DNA of 34,163 nucleotides. Source: Actinomycetes bacterium (GTDB lineage Bacteria; Actinomycetota; Acidimicrobiia; Acidimicrobiales; Poriferisodalaceae). Made by a program: the position numbers and the translations under genes. The stretch covers positions 1 to 34,163 of the forward strand of contig JAAETH010000128.1 in NCBI GenBank assembly GCA_024228575.1, given 5' to 3'. The notes under the pieces are model-generated. The model was not told the origin of the DNA. It did not search any database and saw only the letters and a list, made by a program, of their open reading frames with translations. This document shows, one piece after another, positions 1-7,907 of the stretch; the first letter of the stretch is position 1; each line of letters opens with the position of its first letter.

Positions 1-303
1 GTGCTCCAGTGGATCGTCGAGCGCTCCCACGGTCGGGCATACGCACTCGAGAGCCCGCTCGGTTGGATGCCCCGAGCCGAGGACATCAACTGGAAGGGAC
101 TCGAGGACTTCACAGAAGCCGATTTCCGCCAGGCGATGTCGGTCGACCGCGACGACTGGAACAAGGAGATCCTCTCCCACGACGAGTTGTTCATTCGACT
201 CAACGACCGCATCCCCAAGGAGATGATCGCTATCCGCGACCTCACCTTGTCGGCACTGTGGCGTTCGCCCGAACACTGGGAGATGAACGCAGACCCCACC
301 TGA
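1..303 (+). CDS. pckG: Phosphoenolpyruvate carboxykinase (GTP), C-terminal fragment
   Basis: This is the last 100 codons of a gene whose 5' part lies outside the window. The opening [13 protein letters not shown] and the following P-x-G-W-M-P-x-A-E-D-I-N-W-x-G-L stretch resemble the C-terminal end of actinobacterial GTP-dependent PEP carboxykinases (MLKWI..R, then P-x-E-D-L-D-L-x-G-L, then a V-D-x-D-x-W acidic helix). The enzyme converts oxaloacetate plus GTP to PEP and CO2 in gluconeogenesis in the cytosol. The GTG at base 1 is only where the window begins and is probably an internal valine. The catalytic P-loop and metal ligands are not visible here, so activity cannot be judged. Confidence 0.82.
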   Translation: MLQWIVERSHGRAYALESPLGWMPRAEDINWKGLEDFTEADFRQAMSVDRDDWNKEILSHDELFIRLNDRIPKEMIAIRDLTLSALWRSPEHWEMNADPT

Positions 304-460
304 TCGGGCCGAACCTGCACCACCCACACTCAGGTACCTGCACAATGGCGAGGCCCTAGATCGCGCCGGCGGACCCTCAGAGATCAAACGACAACCTCAC
401 ACCGCCCCACACTTCATCGCGGAGTGCCGGTATTATCGCCGCGCCTGGGGAGGTGACCAG

Positions 461-1279
461 TTGAACGCACGCATTCGGAAGCTCGTTCGGATGCTTGTCC
501 CGTTCCGGGTGCGACTCGAGATCTTGCGGCTGATGCGTCTGCCGCGGTGGATCATCGAGCGGCCGACCATCGCTCGCCGCCGTGCCTCCGACGAGGAGGG
601 CGCCGGGTTCGACTACTTGCTCGCATCGCACACATCGCCTCTAGAGCGAGTGCCGGGTTCTCTCGCCACCGAGGTGCAGCTCGGCAAAGAGCACAACGTC
701 GGTCTGGCGGCTCGGCTCCTCGATCGCCTCATCGTGGAACCGAACCAGGTCTTCTCGCACCATCACACAGTCGGCCGGACCTCACGTCGCCGTGGCTTTC
801 GGGAGGGCCTTGAGCTGCGGAACGGCGAGCCGACGGCGGGTGTGGGCGGCGGCTTGTGCCAGGTGTCGAACAGCTTCTACTGGGTCGCGGTGCGCGCCGG
901 GATGCGTATCACCGAGCGCCATCGTCACGGCCTCGACCTGTTCCCCGATCACGAGCGAACGGTTCCATTCGGTTGCGGCGCGACAGTCGTCTACAACTAC
1001 GCCGACTTCCGGTTCGAGAATCCGCTGCCGATGAGGGTCATGCTCCGAGCCCGGATCGACAATGGCCGCTTCGTCAGCGAGCTGTGGTCGACGGACGATC
1101 CCGGGGTGCGCTTCGAGGTGGAAGAGGTCGACCATCGATTCTTCCGGGAGGACGACGAGTGGTGGCGGGAGAACCGATTGCGCCGGCGGGTCCGCACACC
1201 CGAGGGCACTCTCGTGCTCGATCACGAGATCGCCCACAACCGCGGTCGGGTGATGTACACCCCGGACGAGGACGGGTGA
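461..1279 (+). CDS. VanW-family protein
   Basis: The 272-residue protein has the VanW core at about residues 75-200. It includes a conserved S-x-x-x-x-x-R-G-x-x-x-G-x-x-L segment, the family hallmark GGGLCQVSN at about 129-137, and the R-H-x-H and Y-N-Y-x-D-x-R-x-x-N elements after it. VanW was named from vancomycin resistance clusters, but its biochemical role is unknown. No resistance genes are nearby, so no resistance function is implied. The start is TTG at 461, chosen because GGGGAGGTG ends 5 bases upstream. A TATTAT at 431-436 could be a -10 element. There is no signal peptide; the basic N-terminus (RKLVRMLVPFRVRLEILR) could associate with the membrane. Confidence 0.8.
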   Translation: MNARIRKLVRMLVPFRVRLEILRLMRLPRWIIERPTIARRRASDEEGAGFDYLLASHTSPLERVPGSLATEVQLGKEHNVGLAARLLDRLIVEPNQVFSHHHTVGRTSRRRGFREGLELRNGEPTAGVGGGLCQVSNSFYWVAVRAGMRITERHRHGLDLFPDHERTVPFGCGATVVYNYADFRFENPLPMRVMLRARIDNGRFVSELWSTDDPGVRFEVEEVDHRFFREDDEWWRENRLRRRVRTPEGTLVLDHEIAHNRGRVMYTPDEDG

Positions 1280-1566
1280 TACTGCGGGGCGTGGCCAAGG
1301 GTGCGCTGCTGGCCGGGTCCGGACCACAGGCCGACTCGGCGAACTCGCCCAGCTGCTGAACGGACTCTCACGAGGACACGTCGCAGACACGGCCCGTGGC
1401 CTCACCACCCGCGGACACGACCACTGCGAACACGCTCGCACGCATTGCCGAGACCCGGAAGAAGGCTCACTGACCCCTTCGGGTCGGTTCGGTAGCGGCC
1501 GGGCCGTTTCTTGAGAGTCGGACGCCTCGACCTATGCTCGGCTCGAGACCACGACCCGGGGGGACG

Positions 1567-2562
1567 ATGGAGCTGAACACCGACACACAACTCGACCTGC
1601 ACCACACGATGGTGCGGATCCGCCTGTTCGAGGAGGCGGCGGGCCAGCTCGCCGAAGCTGCAAAGCTGCCTGGATTTCTTCATCTTTGCGTCGGCCAGGA
1701 AGCGGTGGCCGCCGGGGTCTGCGCCACTCTGAACGACGACGATCAGATCGCCTCGAACCACAGGGGTCACGGTCATCTCGTGGCCAAGGGTGGCCAGTTC
1801 CGCCCGATGATGGCCGAACTGATGGCCAAATCGACCGGCTATTGCAAGGGCAAGGGCGGTTCGATGCACATCTCCGACCTCTCGGTCGGAATGCTCGGAG
1901 CCAACGGAATCGTGGGTGCAGGTGTGCCTATCGCCGTCGGAGCAGCCTGGGCCAACAGCCTCAGAGGTAGGGGCCAGGTGTCTGTTCCGTTCTTCGGCGA
2001 CGGTTCGACCAACATCGGAGCCTTCCACGAGGCGGCCAACATGGCGGCAGCACTGAAGCTTCCCGTGGTGTTCGTCTGCGAGAACAACGAGTACGGCGAG
2101 TTCACGCCCCGGGACAAGACCATGGCGATCGCCGACATCGTCGATCGGGCCGCCGGCTACGGGATGCCCGGGGTCATCGTCGACGGCATGGACGTGGTTG
2201 CGGTGTACGAGGCGGCGAGCGAAGCCGTAGACCGGGCCAGGCGCGGCGACGGGCCATCGCTGATAGAAGCCAAGACGTTCCGGTTCTACAACCACCACGG
2301 CATCCAGAACCTCGGCCTCCGCTATCGGACCGACGAAGAGGTCGAACACTGGAAACAGCGAGACCCCATCTTCACATTCGAGGACCAGATAGTGGGGGCC
2401 GGCTCGACAACACGAGAACACATCACCGAGGTTTGGAACCACGAACGCGCCAACATCGCAGACGCCGTCGAGTTCGCAGAACACAGTCCCACCCCAACCA
2501 CCGATCAACTCCTCACCGACGTCTACACGATCTCGAGCCAGACAGCGGAGGTATCGCCATGA
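1567..2562 (+). CDS. Thiamine-diphosphate-dependent dehydrogenase E1 alpha subunit (pyruvate/acetoin type)
   Basis: This is the alpha subunit of the E1 component of a 2-oxoacid or acetoin dehydrogenase complex; with the beta subunit it decarboxylates the substrate on thiamine diphosphate and passes an acyl group to lipoyl-E2. The 331-residue length is normal. It shows N-H-R-G-H-G at about 64-69, the GSMH segment near 98-101, and the ThDP-Mg motif GDG (144-146) ending in ENN (172-174). ATG 1567 is preferred to ATG 1534 because GGGGGGA lies just before it. The gene overlaps the beta gene by ATGA, implying translational coupling. The 287 bp upstream (1280-1566) holds short GC-rich inverted repeats, for example GACCC-CTTC-GGGTC near 1474, but no convincing gene. 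Substrate (pyruvate, acetoin or branched-chain) cannot be fixed from sequence. Confidence 0.9.
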   Translation: MELNTDTQLDLHHTMVRIRLFEEAAGQLAEAAKLPGFLHLCVGQEAVAAGVCATLNDDDQIASNHRGHGHLVAKGGQFRPMMAELMAKSTGYCKGKGGSMHISDLSVGMLGANGIVGAGVPIAVGAAWANSLRGRGQVSVPFFGDGSTNIGAFHEAANMAAALKLPVVFVCENNEYGEFTPRDKTMAIADIVDRAAGYGMPGVIVDGMDVVAVYEAASEAVDRARRGDGPSLIEAKTFRFYNHHGIQNLGLRYRTDEEVEHWKQRDPIFTFEDQIVGAGSTTREHITEVWNHERANIADAVEFAEHSPTPTTDQLLTDVYTISSQTAEVSP

Positions 2563-3566
2563 CCGATTCCCCCGGCCGCAAGCTCTCCTATGTTCAGGCG
2601 TTCACCGAGGCTGTCCGCCTGGAGATGGCCGACGATCCGACGGTGATCTGCGCCGGCGAAGACATCGGCTTCTTCGGTGGTGTCTTCCAGAGTTACGCGG
2701 GTCTCCAAACCGAGTTCGGGGTCGACCGGGTCGTCGACACTCCCATCAGCGAACAGGCCATCGTCGGGCTCGGGCTCGGGGCTGCCGTGAACGGCATGCG
2801 ACCGATCGTCGACATCATGTTCATGGATTTCATGGCCGTGGCCCTCGATCAGATCATCAACCAGGCGGCCAAGATCAAGTACATGTTCGGCGGAGCCGCG
2901 ACGGTCCCCCTCACGATCACGACGGGAGGTGGTGCAGGCATGTCGGCCGCAGCACAACACTCCCAGTCCTTGGAAGCTCTTCTGTGCCACATACCCGGCC
3001 TGAAGGTCGTCTACCCATCGAACCCGCTCGACATGAAGGGCCTGATGGCGTCGTGTATCCGCGACGACAACCCGACGGTGATGGTCAAACACAAACGTCT
3101 TCTGGGCATGAAGGCCGAGGTCCCAGAAGAGCGCTACTACACACCGCTCGGCGAGGCTCGCGTCATCCGTCCTGGAAACGACGTGACGGTCGTCGCCTGG
3201 GGCAAGATGACCAACGACGCCCTGGCAGCGGCAGACACCCTGGCCCGTGACGGCATCGAGTGTGAGGTGATCGACCCGAGGACACTCCAGCCCTTCGACA
3301 TCGGCACAGTGGTCGAATCGGTGCGCAGGACCAACCGGGCGGTCGTGGTGCACGAGGCGGTCAGGTTCGGTGGCCTGGGAGGCGAGATCGCCTCCCAGAT
3401 CCAGGAGAACGCCTTCGACTATCTCGACGCACCGGTCGCCCGGCTCGGCGCACCGTTCTCGCCCGTTCCTTTCAGCCCCGACCTCGAGGCTGCCTACATC
3501 CCGTCGCAGGAACGCATCGTCGAAGAGGTTCGCTCGGTGATGGCACGCCCGCTGCTCGGCGGCTGA
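2559..3566 (+). CDS. Dehydrogenase E1 beta subunit (pyruvate/acetoin type)
   Basis: The 335-residue protein is the beta partner of the preceding gene. It has the family features in order: an N-terminal Y-V-Q-A-F-T-E-A segment, G-E-D-I-G at about 34-38, the ThDP-activating glutamate in TPISEQ, the QHSQSLEALL loop, the central PSNP-x-D-x-K-G-L-M motif and the C-terminal transketolase-like domain (E-V-I-D-P-R-T-L-x-P-F-D, later VVVHEAVRFGG). Together alpha and beta form the heterotetrameric E1. The ATG at 2559 lies inside the alpha stop (ATGA) and is preceded by GCGGAGG. The operon order E1a-E1b-E2 matches acetoin dehydrogenase and type-II pyruvate dehydrogenase clusters. Confidence 0.9.
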   Translation: MTDSPGRKLSYVQAFTEAVRLEMADDPTVICAGEDIGFFGGVFQSYAGLQTEFGVDRVVDTPISEQAIVGLGLGAAVNGMRPIVDIMFMDFMAVALDQIINQAAKIKYMFGGAATVPLTITTGGGAGMSAAAQHSQSLEALLCHIPGLKVVYPSNPLDMKGLMASCIRDDNPTVMVKHKRLLGMKAEVPEERYYTPLGEARVIRPGNDVTVVAWGKMTNDALAAADTLARDGIECEVIDPRTLQPFDIGTVVESVRRTNRAVVVHEAVRFGGLGGEIASQIQENAFDYLDAPVARLGAPFSPVPFSPDLEAAYIPSQERIVEEVRSVMARPLLGG

Positions 3567-3574
3567 GCCCGCTC

Positions 3575-3784
3575 GTGAGGACCGTCGGAATCATCGTCAA
3601 CCCCAATGTGGGGAAGGAACAGGCGGGATCTGTTGAGGCTTTGGGCGGCGACCGAACGTTCCACGATGCGAGAACGGGCTGGCCCAAACGTATCTCGGTC
3701 ACCTCAGAAGGAATCGATGAGATCGCACCGGTCGACGCAGCAACTGTTCCTCAGGAAGGACTCCCATGGCCACTGAGTTCGTGA
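3575..3784 (+). pseudogene. Possible AcoX/NAD-kinase-like N-terminal vestige
   Basis: This is a short open frame of 69 codons starting with GTG, 8 bases after the E1 beta stop. Its first residues (RTVGIIVNPNVGKE) look like the N-terminus of AcoX/ATP-NAD-kinase-like proteins, which begin VGIIANPxSGKD. After that the similarity fades, and the frame runs past the E2 start, ending 19 bases inside that gene. AcoX is commonly found in acetoin dehydrogenase operons, so the location fits. It is far too short to be an intact protein of that family (usually over 300 residues). It may be a decayed remnant, or a coincidental match in a spacer. The E2 ribosome binding site lies within it. Confidence 0.4.
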
Positions 3785-5097
3785 TGCCCAAACTCGGGCT
3801 CACCATGGAAGAGGGCACCATCGCCGAGTGGCGCGCCGACGACGGCGAGCAGATCTCGGCCGGAACGCCGGTGCTGCTGATCACCACAGACAAGACCGAC
3901 AGCGATGTCGAAGCGCCTGCCTCTGGCCGTCTCTTCAGGGTTGGGCGGATCGGTCGGACATACGCTTGCGGCGATCTGATCGGCTGGATCCTCGCAGAGG
4001 GCGAGGATCCGCCACAATCCGCAGAACAGCCGCCTGTCCCCTCCGAGCCCCGTCTGTTCGCATCCCCAAATGCCCGCAGGCTCGCGGCCGAAGCACACAT
4101 AGACCTATGGACCATTTCGGGCACGGGACCGGGGGGCCGCATCGTCTCCGAAGACCTGCTGGGCGCCCAACCGTCGTCGCCGACCCCGGACCCGATCACA
4201 AGACCACCCACCCCCCGGCCGGTTCCCCTTGCGACCGCTGCGGCGCGCTCGCTGGCCGACCTGATCGGCATCGACATCTCCACCGTGCCCGTAGATCCTC
4301 GTGAGGGAAGGGCCACGCGTGAAACGGTGGCCTCTCACATCCGGACGTTGTTGAAGGGCCGGGCCGCGCCCGAGCCAACCTCACTCGGTCATCTGACCCA
4401 GGCGCCCACCGAGATCGTCCCGCTGGCAGGCATGAGGGGAACCATCGCACGCCGCATGTACACATCACTTCAGCAGATGGCCCAACTCACGATGTTCGTC
4501 GACGGCGACCTCACGGCGGTGGTGTCCGACCGCGAGGCCCGCAAATCCACCGGACCTGCACCGAGCCTCACCGACTACGTGATCGCCGCAGTCGCTAGAG
4601 CACTGGCCGATCACCCCATGGTCAACTCACAGGTCACCGACGACGGCATCGCACTCCTGCCCGGGGTTCAAGTCGGCATGGCCGTCGCAATCGACGGTGG
4701 CCTGATCGTGCCGGTCGTGCACAACACTCTCGAACACGGCCTGCCCTCGTTGTCCGTCGAGACCAGCCGTCTCGCGGTCGCCGCCCGCGGCGGATCACTC
4801 GAGCTGAGCGAACTCGAGGGGGGAACCTTCTCTGTCACGTCACTTGGCATGCACGGGGTCGACGGGTTCACACCGATCATCAACCCACCGAACGCAGCGA
4901 TCCTCGGCGTGGGTCGTCTGCGTTCAGACGTCGATCTCGACGACACCGACAACCCGATCCGGGTCCAGCGCATGACCCTCAGCCTCACCTGGGACCATCG
5001 TGTGTTCGATGGGGTAGCCGCCGCCGAGTTCTGCAGGTCGATAACCGCCTACCTCGACGACCCGGAGTCCCTCGACCGACCGGTTCTCAGCGGCTAG
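3766..5097 (+). CDS. Dihydrolipoamide acyltransferase (E2) with one lipoyl and apparently two subunit-binding domains
   Basis: The 443-residue E2 core carries the acyl group from E1 to CoA. Residues 1-80 are a lipoyl domain (MPKLGLTMEEG; lipoyl lysine K43 in TTDKTDSD). Residues 99-131 are a clear peripheral subunit-binding domain (S-P-N-A-R-R-L-A ... GTGPGGRI). A second, weaker copy appears at 157-192 (A-A-A-R-S-L-A-D-L-x-G-I-D-I-S-x-V ... GRATRETV). Pro-rich linkers separate them. The catalytic domain runs from about 220 to the end, with DHRVFDG at 410-416 (H411, D415). AGGAAGGA sits before ATG 3766. No E3 gene is in the window, so the complex must borrow dihydrolipoamide dehydrogenase. Its TAG stop overlaps the stop of the convergent next gene. 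Confidence 0.9.
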   Translation: MATEFVMPKLGLTMEEGTIAEWRADDGEQISAGTPVLLITTDKTDSDVEAPASGRLFRVGRIGRTYACGDLIGWILAEGEDPPQSAEQPPVPSEPRLFASPNARRLAAEAHIDLWTISGTGPGGRIVSEDLLGAQPSSPTPDPITRPPTPRPVPLATAAARSLADLIGIDISTVPVDPREGRATRETVASHIRTLLKGRAAPEPTSLGHLTQAPTEIVPLAGMRGTIARRMYTSLQQMAQLTMFVDGDLTAVVSDREARKSTGPAPSLTDYVIAAVARALADHPMVNSQVTDDGIALLPGVQVGMAVAIDGGLIVPVVHNTLEHGLPSLSVETSRLAVAARGGSLELSELEGGTFSVTSLGMHGVDGFTPIINPPNAAILGVGRLRSDVDLDDTDNPIRVQRMTLSLTWDHRVFDGVAAAEFCRSITAYLDDPESLDRPVLSG

Positions 5098-6878
5098 TCC
5101 AAGATGGTGATGGTCCCGACCGTGCCGTCGACTCGGATCCGTGCGCCATCGGCGATACAACCGGTGGCGCCCGTGACAGCAACAACACATGGCTGCCCCA
5201 GCTCCCGGGCAACAATAACGGCGTGGCTCATCTGGCCGCCCACGTTGACCACAACCGCCTCGACCGGCACAAACAACGGCGTCCAGGCGGGGTCGGTGTG
5301 TGGCGCCACGAGCACGTCGCCGGGGCCGAGGTCGCCTGGATCGGTCGGGTCCAGAACAATGCGGGCTCGACCCTCGGCAACGCCGGGACAACCTGGCACA
5401 CCCGCCAGCACGTCGCCCGGTCGAGCGAGTTCGTTGCTGTCGTCGGCGACATTCGCAGAGGCCCGCAACGGCCAGGTGTCGATCGGCGGCAGCTCCTCGG
5501 CAAAGGCAAACGGCGGTTCACGTTCCACGATGAAGTCTCTCGCCGCTCGGCGTTCGGCGATCACTTCACCAAAGGTGTCGGGTTTGGCGACATAGTCGAC
5601 CAGCTCGTCATAGCCCACAAACCAGATGTCGAACATCGTGCCACCCCGACCTCGCTCGGCGGTTCGCCGGCCCAGCTCACGGATGATCAACCGCGAGACG
5701 TGGACGACGTCGACCACGGTGGTCTTGGAGCGCTCGCGCGCACGGGACAAGACGGTGGCCGCCCGAAGGGCTCGGTTGAAGACCCATCGATTCGGTCCAC
5801 GGAGCCGGGCTCTTGCATCGGTGATCGCCGCCTCGCGTTTGGCCGAGAGCGATTTCGCCGCTACCACTGGGTCGTGATCGGGTCCTGCCGAACGCATACG
5901 ATCGATCAGGGTCAGCGGCTGCGTTCGATCGGTGCCCCACGTCTGCGACGCGGTCTCCCACTCGTTCTGGCCGCGTGCTGCATGGGTGAAACAGAACGAA
6001 TCAAATGCATCACAGAAGTCGCTCGCAGCCGGGTTCGTCTCGACCGATGCGCTGATACGTTCCTCGAGACCGTCGGGGCCATCGTCGAACATCGTTGTCA
6101 ACTCGGAGTCTTCGGCCACCATCCGCCCGAGCCTCCAGAGGGCGATGGATGGAAGAGCGCTGTCGACTTCACCGATCCCGCCGAGGAGCGTCAACGCGAG
6201 ACCCTTGTCGCCGAGTTGCTCCTTGCAGATCCTGGCCAACAGTTGTAGCGCTGCTCCGGCACGGTTGGTGGTGTCGAGGTGGTGAATGAACAACGAAGAG
6301 ATGATCGCACCGAGCTCGTCCAGCGTCGCCAGCAGCTCGGCGTCGGAGCCTTCGAGGATCTCGGACTCTCGATCCCTCCACGCGGTCGCCAACTCGCGCT
6401 CCTCTGCCAAACCCTCCACCTCGGTCACCCGAAGGAGTCCCAACACGTAACGAACGGCACCGATCGAGGCTCGGAGATTCTTGTCGTCGGGATGTGGTTC
6501 ATGGGGAGGGGCGAGATCGTGTGAGCTGAAGAACGTGGCGTCCGATTCCTCGATGCTCGTCCCCGGGGCCCTGACTGCGAGAACCCGCTGCAACGAGAGG
6601 TTGAGGTACTGGTAGCCGCCGAACACACCACCCATCGTCACAAATCCTTCGGCCACATCGGACCTGGTGACCATCCGGGTGTCCAGCATCAAGGCGGCGA
6701 GTTCTTCCACGGTCACCGCCGAACGAGCCATCGAGAAACTCAGGGGGTAGACGGCCTCGGGGTAGACCTCGCCGACATTTCCTCTCGTGTAGACCGGGAA
6801 ACGAGTACTCGGTCGCTCAGTCAGATACATCACAGGCCCGAGGTCGGCCATCGGCATCGTCGGATGTGTTCGTTCCAC
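5094..6878 (-). CDS. PEP-utilising-enzyme mobile (phosphohistidine) domain protein without ATP-grasp domain
   Basis: The C-terminal ~90 residues match the swivelling phosphohistidine domain of PEP synthase, PPDK and rifampicin phosphotransferase: PHTDPAWTPLF, then GGQMSHAVIVARELGQPCVV (catalytic His about residue 552). The roughly 500 residues before it are mostly helical and I do not recognise them; there is no ATP-grasp nucleotide-binding domain. Relatives without that domain usually need a partner that phosphorylates the histidine, and none is seen here. GTG 6878 is chosen because GAGGGGG lies 5 bases upstream; an upstream TTG (6920) and downstream ATGs (6857, 6851) are alternatives. The gene is convergent with E2 and their stop codons interlock in CTAG. 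A role in phosphotransfer on PEP, pyruvate or a small molecule is inference. Confidence 0.7.
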   Translation of the reverse strand: MERTHPTMPMADLGPVMYLTERPSTRFPVYTRGNVGEVYPEAVYPLSFSMARSAVTVEELAALMLDTRMVTRSDVAEGFVTMGGVFGGYQYLNLSLQRVLAVRAPGTSIEESDATFFSSHDLAPPHEPHPDDKNLRASIGAVRYVLGLLRVTEVEGLAEERELATAWRDRESEILEGSDAELLATLDELGAIISSLFIHHLDTTNRAGAALQLLARICKEQLGDKGLALTLLGGIGEVDSALPSIALWRLGRMVAEDSELTTMFDDGPDGLEERISASVETNPAASDFCDAFDSFCFTHAARGQNEWETASQTWGTDRTQPLTLIDRMRSAGPDHDPVVAAKSLSAKREAAITDARARLRGPNRWVFNRALRAATVLSRARERSKTTVVDVVHVSRLIIRELGRRTAERGRGGTMFDIWFVGYDELVDYVAKPDTFGEVIAERRAARDFIVEREPPFAFAEELPPIDTWPLRASANVADDSNELARPGDVLAGVPGCPGVAEGRARIVLDPTDPGDLGPGDVLVAPHTDPAWTPLFVPVEAVVVNVGGQMSHAVIVARELGQPCVVAVTGATGCIADGARIRVDGTVGTITILD

Positions 6879-6951
6879 TGCGGCCCCCTCGCCCGGGTCA
6901 CCCCCACGGTTCCCCGGCAAACGTTGTCATTCTTGCTTGCCCGGCAGGTGT

Positions 6952-7001
6952 TGCGCCAAAGAGCCACGGCGACGGCTGCGCCAAAGAACCACGGCAACGG
7001 A
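6952..7001. repeat. Two tandem 25-bp direct repeats
   Basis: The unit TGCGCCAAAGARCCACGGCR followed by ACGGM occurs at 6952-6976 and again at 6977-7001, head to tail, with three differences. The pair lies in the 196-bp divergent spacer between the phosphohistidine-domain gene and the SCO6745-like gene, about 75 bp before the latter's start. It could be a pair of regulator binding sites or a simple slippage duplication. Confidence 0.7.
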
Positions 7002-7074
7002 GAGGAGCGAAAGCGACGACCGGTTCGAAGGCCGACCCAAACGGCCCTGTGAGCGCCCATGTAGGGTCCAATCC

Positions 7075-7851
7075 ATGGACTCACTCTCTCTCGCTCGCAA
7101 CATGCGTGGATCGATCGGCATGCTGGCGATGCACTGGCTGATGGCCCCTTCCACCAACGCCAAGGCGAAAGCCGCTGGGATGCCAGAAGGCATCGCCGGC
7201 TACGCGATCGGACGGCTTGGCGTGTTGGGCGATTGCCCGGTCGACAACGTCGTCGGGGCGGCGTTCTTCTGGCAACCCGACTACCTGGCAGCCCAGACCC
7301 GCGCCGGGCGGGCCGCGATGAGCCCATCAGAGGGAGCCACAATCTTCACCAGGATCTGCCAGGAATGGGGTGTCGACCACCTCGACGGCTTCGAGGGCAC
7401 CCTTCGTCTCGGCGAGCTGGCCCGACGAGTTGTCGACGCGGCCAGCCCCCTCGGAGCACCCATGTTCGCCGGCTGGCGCGACCAGCCACTGCCCGACCCC
7501 GGGCCCCAACAGACCATGCAGCTCGCCCAGACACTCCGCGAGCTCGGATTCTCCCGGTTCTGTACCGCTGTTCTGGCCGCCCAGATGAGCCCGCTCGAGG
7601 CCATCATGAGTGGCCCGACCGGGGCATGGAACGCCGAGATGTTCGGCTGGCCCCAACCCTTCCCCGACGGCGAGCCAATCGTCGAAGCTCGAACCAAGAT
7701 CGAGGAACACGCCAACCGCCTGCACGCCACCGATTTCGAAGTGTTCACCGATGAGGAACGAACCGAGTTCCGCGAACTCGCCAGGGCCGCACGCAACCAC
7801 GCCGGAACCAGGATGACCGCCGACTCGAGCGCCATGGCGCCGAGAAGCTGA
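7075..7851 (+). CDS. SCO6745-like (HTH_67) protein
   Basis: The 258-residue soluble protein resembles the actinobacterial SCO6745 family of uncharacterised proteins with predicted helix-turn-helix folds. The best-conserved part is near residues 40-85 (G-Y-A-I-G-R-L-G-V-L-G, then A-A-F-F-W-x-P-x-Y-L), which matches the family's R-x-x-P-L-G-x-V ... A-x-F-F-x-F-x-P block. Whether the family binds DNA is not established. ATG 7075 gives an N-terminus beginning MDSLSLARNM; an upstream extension to 6937 would read through the tandem repeats and looks non-coding. The nitroreductase fusion gene follows after 56 bp on the same strand, so the two may share a transcript. Confidence 0.55.
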   Translation: MDSLSLARNMRGSIGMLAMHWLMAPSTNAKAKAAGMPEGIAGYAIGRLGVLGDCPVDNVVGAAFFWQPDYLAAQTRAGRAAMSPSEGATIFTRICQEWGVDHLDGFEGTLRLGELARRVVDAASPLGAPMFAGWRDQPLPDPGPQQTMQLAQTLRELGFSRFCTAVLAAQMSPLEAIMSGPTGAWNAEMFGWPQPFPDGEPIVEARTKIEEHANRLHATDFEVFTDEERTEFRELARAARNHAGTRMTADSSAMAPRS

Positions 7852-7907
7852 CGACCCCTCCCAACGCCGGCACCGTTACACCCGAACACATCTCAAAGGA
7901 ACCGAAC

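Noticed and set aside
331-340. CAGGTACCTG palindrome after the PEP carboxykinase gene
   Set aside because: Only 10 bp with no loop or T-run; too short to call a terminator or operator.
461-1279. Vancomycin resistance function for the VanW protein
   Set aside because: VanW-family proteins are widespread without resistance genes, and no vanHAX or vanRS is nearby.
1300-1490. Protein-like reading (G-R-L-G-E-L-A-Q-L-L-N-G-L ...) between VanW and E1 alpha
   Set aside because: The frame has no start codon in the spacer and no family match I recognise; at best a small remnant.
1402-2508. Long minus-strand open frame of 368 codons
   Set aside because: Antisense shadow of the E1 alpha gene, which has clear motifs.
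5223-6248. Long plus-strand open frame opposite the phosphohistidine-domain gene
   Set aside because: Composition rich in Arg, His and Gly without motifs; the minus-strand protein has a recognisable domain.
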